The translations under genes and the position numbers were made by a program. DNA of 64,000 nt, taken from assembly GCF_003353175.1 (NCBI RefSeq), contig NZ_QHKS01000026.1, positions 1 to 64,000 on the forward strand, in the 5' to 3' direction. Below the pieces are notes generated by a model that saw only the letters and a program-made list of their open reading frames with translations, did not search any database and was not told the origin of the DNA. Positions 59,623 through 64,000 of the stretch are shown here, piece by piece. The first letter of the stretch is position 1; the number at the start of each line of letters is the position of its first letter. The DNA is from Paraburkholderia lacunae. Lineage in GTDB: Bacteria > Pseudomonadota > Gammaproteobacteria > Burkholderiales > Burkholderiaceae.

Positions 59623-60876
59623 TTATTTCCGGACCGTGGCGATGCGCGAGTTGACCGGAATATTCTCCGAGTTCAGTCCCGGCGTCTGGCCGTGCAGGTC
59701 GAAGTCGAGCTGCACTTGAGGGCGGAAGATCAAACAGTGCGTCGAGCCGCCGAAGTGGAACATGCCCAGCTGCTGCCCCTTGCGGATCTGCTGACCTTCG
59801 TACACCGCGATCTGGCAGGTCGAGACCTCGGCCATGCCGACCGCCATGAAGCACATCAGTCCGATGGCCGGATTGTCGGCCTGGATGAAGATCAGCGCGC
59901 GGGTCGCGACTTCCGTGATGTAGCCCTGCGAATCGTTCGGCCCCGCCGGGTCGAAGCCCTCGTACATGGTTTCCGAATAGTAAGTGCCGTTCACCACGCG
60001 GGCCTCGATGACGCGGCCGCTGACAGGACTGTGCCAGCGGTGATAGCTTTTCGCGCTGAGGAAGGCCTGGTAGACGGTGCCGCCGTCGAACGCCGGCAGC
60101 AGGCTGTCGTTGTCCAGCATGTGCGACAGCGAATACCGTTGCGCCTTGATCCAGAAGTTGTCGCGCATTTTCACCTGCCGCGAGATCTTGTAGGGCGCCG
60201 ATTCGCAAGCGTTGACGATCACGTCGTCGTCCCGCGGCGCGGCGACCGGGCGTTGGCCTTCGCGGAACTGGCGCGTGAAGAAATCGTCCCAGGAGGTGAA
60301 GCCGTAGTGGGGCAGCTCGGGGTTGCACTGGAACTGCTCGACGAAATGCGGCATGGCCCTCATGGCGTCCGCGCCGAGCCAGCCGGTGCGCGGATCGGTG
60401 TTCAGCACATAGACCGAATCGGCCGAGGCCAGGTAGCGGCCCCATTCGTCGAGCACGTTCTTCAGCGCGCGGTTGACGTCGGCATTCAGGAAGGCCGCGA
60501 AGCCGCCCGGCGTGGCCATCGACCAGTCGAAGATCGCGTTGATAGGGAACCCGACCAGACCGGTCTCGTTGAACTCCGGCGCACGCGTCATGATCGCGTT
60601 GACCAGCCGTAGCATGACGCGGTAGTCGCGCACCTGCGGCTTGCCGGTCGGGTCCCTGTTGTAGGGCGGCTTGTGCGGCACCTGCTCGAACATCTGATTG
60701 AACAGCATGTAGACGGTGGGATCGGTTTCGATCAGTTGGCGCAGTTCGTCGACCACCGGGTGCAGCGGCTGCGGCGCGCGCTCCACCTCGGCGATCAGTT
60801 TGGCGAGCCAGTTATCGAGGAATGTCTGGTCCGAGGGCAGCCATTCGCCCACTCGGTATGGCGTTGTCGCGGTCAT
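59623..60876 (-). CDS. PsiD-like pyruvoyl-type amino acid decarboxylase (phosphatidylserine decarboxylase family)
   Basis: A 417-residue protein whose N-terminal half (VDELRQLIETDPTVYMLFNQMFE) and core motifs (YGFTSWDDFFTRQFRE, NACESAPYKIS, SYHRWHSPVSGRV, GMAEVSTCQIAVYEGQQ) resemble fungal PsiD-type decarboxylases more than phospholipid enzymes. The self-cleavage site is the FGGSTH variant of the LGST motif. No membrane helix is visible, so it is cytosolic. It lies 36 bases below the agmatine-deiminase-like gene. An amino acid substrate is inferred. Confidence 0.75.
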   Translation of the reverse strand: MTATTPYRVGEWLPSDQTFLDNWLAKLIAEVERAPQPLHPVVDELRQLIETDPTVYMLFNQMFEQVPHKPPYNRDPTGKPQVRDYRVMLRLVNAIMTRAPEFNETGLVGFPINAIFDWSMATPGGFAAFLNADVNRALKNVLDEWGRYLASADSVYVLNTDPRTGWLGADAMRAMPHFVEQFQCNPELPHYGFTSWDDFFTRQFREGQRPVAAPRDDDVIVNACESAPYKISRQVKMRDNFWIKAQRYSLSHMLDNDSLLPAFDGGTVYQAFLSAKSYHRWHSPVSGRVIEARVVNGTYYSETMYEGFDPAGPNDSQGYITEVATRALIFIQADNPAIGLMCFMAVGMAEVSTCQIAVYEGQQIRKGQQLGMFHFGGSTHCLIFRPQVQLDFDLHGQTPGLNSENIPVNSRIATVRK

Positions 60877-60912
60877 GGCGATTACTCCTGTGCGCGGATG
60901 AGGGGGCGGGTG

Positions 60913-62292
60913 TCAGGACTGGGCCCAGTGCGGTGCGCCGTGCAGCGCGGCCTGCCAGTCGTCGATCACCTTGCGCGGGATGGCGCGCGTGCGGCAGTGC
61001 ATGGCGTCGGTGCCCAGCCACGGGAACTCCGGCTTGCCTTCGATGCCAACGATCGTGTAGCCGGGCAGCGCCTCCCTGTAGACACTGAGCGCGTCGCGGT
61101 CATACTGCTCGTAGCCTTTGCCCGACAGCGGCACGTAGACATGCTGGTTCAGTATCAGACTATTGGTGTAGGCCGCGCTGGTGGCCGGCGTGTCCGCGCT
61201 GGCGACGTAGCTGTCCTGGCACAGGACGCGGTAGACCTTGAAGCCTTCGTTGGCGAACGAGGCGGCGATGGCGTCGAAGGCCTGATTGGTTTTCTCGTCC
61301 TGAGAGGACGCGATCAACACCTTGTCTTGCGCGAGGAACTTGCCCCAGCAATCGATATGGCCGATGTAGGTGCCGGTCGGGTCGCTCAGCACGTGGTAGG
61401 TGCTGATGCCCATGAAACGGTTCAGCTGGCCGAGGATGTATTCCATGCGCTTGGCCACCACCTCTTCGCACTGGCCGTCCTTGCCGCCCGGCAGTTCGTT
61501 CTGCGTGGCGGCGAGGTAGGACGACGCCACCACGCCCCGGCCGTTGACCATGTAATTGCCGCCGACGTTGAGCAAGCCGAGGTAGTACCAGTCGTGCACG
61601 GCGATCTGCGGCAGCTTTTTGTCGCCGGGCCATTTGGCCTTGTTCCATTTGCGGATCGGGCCGTTGATGAAGTCCGACAGCTTGACTGCGCTGTAGTCGT
61701 CGTTGGGACGGAAGATGCCCAGCCCCTCCATCGGATTGACGTTCTCGGCCCCCTCGACGAGCCCTACGGCGCCGCCACCCAGCGTGGTATAGGTGTGCTT
61801 GGCGATGGCGTAGGTATCGGCCTTGCGATCGTGCACCCACCACGGACCGTAGTCGCGGGTCCAGAAGGTGTCGGTGTCCCAGCCGACCAGATGCAGATGC
61901 TCGGGGTCGAACTTGAGCGACAACTGGTCGGCTGTCTGCTGCAAATCGCGCAAGATGGGGTCGCGCTGATCGAGGTCGGCGCACATGACGAAGATGTGGA
62001 CCGGCCTGGCGGTGTCGTTCTGCTGCATGCGCACGATCAGCTCGTTCGGAATGCCAAACGAGCGTGGACCGCCGGGTGGCTCCTGGCTGTGGCCGGTTGG
62101 CGGCGGCACGGTGCCGGGGTACGCAATCAGGACGGCGCCCATATCGGCGAATTCCGGTACGGCGGTCACTGGCGACGGCGTGTCGTTGTGATAGATCTTG
62201 CTGGGCGGCGGGCGCTCGCAGCCGGTGCGGGCAAGGAAGTAAGCGGCGAGCTGTTCTGGGCTGGGGCGATTCAACAACTGGTGGTCTGACAT
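60913..62292 (-). CDS. Agmatine deiminase/peptidylarginine-deiminase-like enzyme
   Basis: A 459-residue protein of the PPAD/agmatine deiminase fold. Guanidine-binding motifs are FWTRDYGPWWVHD near 145, LLNVGGNYM near 245, IGHIDCWGKF near 315 and the catalytic Cys in GTDAMHCRTRAIP near 440. It has about 80 extra residues compared with typical agmatine deiminases, mainly in the N-terminus. The start is ATG 62292 behind GGAG. First gene of an operon with a PsiD-like decarboxylase, so the likely route is arginine or a related guanidine. Confidence 0.82.
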   Translation of the reverse strand: MSDHQLLNRPSPEQLAAYFLARTGCERPPPSKIYHNDTPSPVTAVPEFADMGAVLIAYPGTVPPPTGHSQEPPGGPRSFGIPNELIVRMQQNDTARPVHIFVMCADLDQRDPILRDLQQTADQLSLKFDPEHLHLVGWDTDTFWTRDYGPWWVHDRKADTYAIAKHTYTTLGGGAVGLVEGAENVNPMEGLGIFRPNDDYSAVKLSDFINGPIRKWNKAKWPGDKKLPQIAVHDWYYLGLLNVGGNYMVNGRGVVASSYLAATQNELPGGKDGQCEEVVAKRMEYILGQLNRFMGISTYHVLSDPTGTYIGHIDCWGKFLAQDKVLIASSQDEKTNQAFDAIAASFANEGFKVYRVLCQDSYVASADTPATSAAYTNSLILNQHVYVPLSGKGYEQYDRDALSVYREALPGYTIVGIEGKPEFPWLGTDAMHCRTRAIPRKVIDDWQAALHGAPHWAQS

Positions 62293-62492
62293 GTCCATCT
62301 CCGCATGGGTGAGTGGAAAAACAGCGCCTATGTCGATCAAATCGTAATTCCCGGGTGACTGGAATATAGTCCGAAGAAAGCCGATGGATTATCTGAATTG
62401 AATACTTTTAGATATCTTTTTTCCCTGGGTAAATGGCCAATACGTGGATGCCGTTATCCGTCGCGGGCTCGGATTCTGCACTCAAATCAGAT

Positions 62493-62954
62493 TCATGCAA
62501 TTCGCATTAAAAGTAACCGACCGACCACGACCGTTCTTGACAGCGTGTTGATATCGAACAGATGAAGGCAGCGTGTCGAGAACTGTGTCCGGCGATTCAA
62601 GGGGCCGCTCCACTTCCCGGCCTTGTCCACCGCGCGATAGAGATACTTCCACTGGCCGCCCACCTTGATGTAGGTTTCATTGACCCGCCAGCTTTTGCCG
62701 ACCGGACGTTTGTGCTTGCGAAAAGCTTTCTCAAACAACGGCACGAGCTTGATCACCCAGCGATGTACGGTCGAATGATCAACCTCGAAACTGCGTTCAG
62801 CCATCGTTTCCTCGAGGTTTCGCAAGCTCAGCGAGTAGGCCACGTGCCATCGCACACACAGCAAAATCACGTCCAACGGGTAGTGCAGCCGTTTGAGCAC
62901 CCTGGCGATGCCGGGCGGCAATGTCGTTAGCGGCTTCTTTGTCATCACTGTCAT
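62493..62954 (-). pseudogene. Damaged IS6-family transposase
   Basis: The 153-residue frame shows IS6 features: YPLDVILLCVRWHVAYSLSLRNLEE, AERSFEVDHSTVHRWVIKLVPLFEKAFRKHKRP, and KSWRVNETYIKVGGQWKYLYRAVDKAG. The first catalytic Asp (normally DETYIK) is Asn, and the frame departs from the family after VDKAG, losing the other catalytic residues. It is therefore inactive. Full IS6 transposases are about 235 residues. Confidence 0.85.
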
Positions 62955-63334
62955 CGTGGCCGCCAGCAGTTTGCGTCCGTCAATTTCACTTCAACGCCTT
63001 ATTGCGACAGAGCCTGATTCAATGCGTGTGAAATTATGCGTGGTGCATCGATTCGAGAAGATGGGCGAATAGGAGTCCGATGTGTTTGTCCGGACACTGA
63101 CAAGATTCAGATGAAACGGCACGTACTGGTCAAAGGCGTGCGAGTAGAAATCCTGATGATTTGCCACCAATATAGCTACTCCTGATTTATAAATGGAATA
63201 AATTTTCCATTTTTAAATAGATATGCAATTTTATTTGCAATTGCTGAAGTGTTCGTCTACTCTGCCTCGTGAACGCATGGGAAGCACACCCCCGGTCGTT
63301 CGACCTGTAACGACACACAGAGAAAGATGGAGAC
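62955..63334. other. AT-rich gap
   Basis: The stretch 63160-63250 is clearly AT-rich compared with the surroundings, with poly-T/A runs and TTTGCAATTGC-like motifs. No gene is seen. It may mark a junction of acquired DNA. Confidence 0.55.
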
Positions 63335-63991
63335 ATGAGCCTTTGCACAGGCGAGGCCGCCGCTCAGATGTTTGCTGTTGAGCTGGCCCTCGCGGCAAAG
63401 CGCCAAGGAGACATCGTGGGAGTAGCCAGTAAGCAACTATCTGCGCATCTGGAGGACAAGGTCCAAGAGGAAGACCGCGCAGACGGGCACTTGTGCATTG
63501 AAGCGTGGTGCCAGCGCTTCCAGGGCTGTCTGGAATGCGCCGCGATTTCAGGCGTAGTGCTCGTATTCGCAGTCATCTCGGTCGACACAGGCGGCTCGAA
63601 CATGTTCGCCGACCGCACGATCGTCTCCGTTGTCGGCGACTACGCGCGCACCGATCCGATCACGCGTCTGCCGTTCCAGGGCCTCGAGTTGCACGATCTG
63701 TTTGGCGGCTGGCTTGCGCATATCGGCGTCGGCCCGATGCTGAACAACGGCCAACCGTTTGTACCAAGCGTGCCGAACGTGCTTCTGTGGTGGTTCGCAG
63801 TCGCTATCACCCGCGCGTTGGTGATCGCGAAAACGTACTGCGGCGACTGGATTCCTGGCGTGGGTGGCAATGCGAGGAGCGAGCGCCAGATGCGCGTGAC
63901 GACATTCTGCCGCAGACCGAACCGACCGAGTACCTCCGCGTTGTCGAGGTGCGCACGCTCTCCGGACGTTCTATCAACCTGCTTTGGCTAA
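63335..63991 (+). CDS. Unrecognised gene at the window edge, probably frameshifted
   Basis: ATG 63335 follows GGAGAC. The product has a helical N-terminus, a hydrophobic segment near residue 70 (ISGVVLVFAVISV) and another near 150 (VLLWWFAVAITRALVIA). After about residue 183 the frame becomes Arg/Ser-rich. A neighbouring frame from 63892 then reads ARDDILPQTEPTEYLRVVEV and GRSINLLWLN to the edge, which looks more natural. A frameshift near 63885 is likely and the gene may continue past 64000. No family was recognised. Confidence 0.45.
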   Translation: MSLCTGEAAAQMFAVELALAAKRQGDIVGVASKQLSAHLEDKVQEEDRADGHLCIEAWCQRFQGCLECAAISGVVLVFAVISVDTGGSNMFADRTIVSVVGDYARTDPITRLPFQGLELHDLFGGWLAHIGVGPMLNNGQPFVPSVPNVLLWWFAVAITRALVIAKTYCGDWIPGVGGNARSERQMRVTTFCRRPNRPSTSALSRCARSPDVLSTCFG

Positions 63992-64000
63992 ATCGAACCG

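Noticed and set aside
59282..60445. 387-codon ORF starting inside the decarboxylase gene
   Set aside because: Only the last 93 codons (from 59563) resemble a protein family; the upstream part is an out-of-frame reading of the decarboxylase gene.

Overview
The window is high-GC DNA that reads like a Burkholderiaceae chromosome, most likely Paraburkholderia or Burkholderia sensu lato. The support is a set of hpn hopanoid genes, a catA-benABCD block, a FabV enoyl reductase, DUF3563 and ProQ-like proteins, and frequent TGATG/ATGA operon overlaps. No rRNA or tRNA gene and no CRISPR array was seen. The family calls were made by reading the proteins; no database search was run.

Region 1 (1-13.4 kb) is envelope and signalling. 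It holds the 3' end of a probable hpnJ, then hpnI, a 54-copy 14-bp minisatellite, and hpnL. Two OmpR-type two-component systems follow, separated by a second HpnI-like glycosyltransferase and a wrecked RND pump gene with an internal inverted segment. The second system has a striking run of half-sites with 11-bp spacing in front of it. ProQ, a TAXI-TRAP binding protein, a copC remnant and a hypothetical gene finish the block.

Region 2 (13.5-24.4 kb) is catabolic. A GntR regulator, a class III aminotransferase and a PuuA-like glutamine synthetase homologue suggest polyamine or amine use, with paired ATTTGATCAAAT palindromes upstream. An epoxide hydrolase follows. The benzoate/catechol cluster (benA, B, C, D, catA and a CatR/BenM-type regulator) is visibly decaying: benA and benD are frameshifted and the regulator has lost most of its effector domain.

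Region 3 (24.4-38.4 kb) mixes regulators (LysR, TetR, MerR), small operons, an outer-membrane protein, fabV, a methyltransferase, a class A penicillin-binding protein, periplasmic trehalase and an FmdB zinc ribbon.

Region 4 (38.4-47.5 kb) is one catabolic locus. A five-gene leftward operon with overlapping stops and starts encodes a three-part FAD/2Fe-2S dehydrogenase, a DapA-family lyase and a dihydropyrimidinase-type amidohydrolase. A divergent polar amino acid ABC transporter and a GntR regulator go with it. The same operator motif lies in the divergent promoter and in front of the regulator.

Region 5 (47.5-64 kb) is accessory. It has an AbiE-like toxin-antitoxin pair with a triple AAATCGTACA motif, an unknown small gene under two overlapping LexA boxes, a GGDEF-EAL protein, a SET-domain protein, a binding protein fused by overlap to a NarL-type sensor kinase without a regulator, and a gene with a captured transposase N-terminus. 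It ends with a leftward operon of an agmatine-deiminase-like enzyme, a PsiD-like (phosphatidylserine-decarboxylase-fold) decarboxylase and a truncated C69-like hydrolase, then an IS6 remnant and an unrecognised, probably frameshifted gene at the edge.
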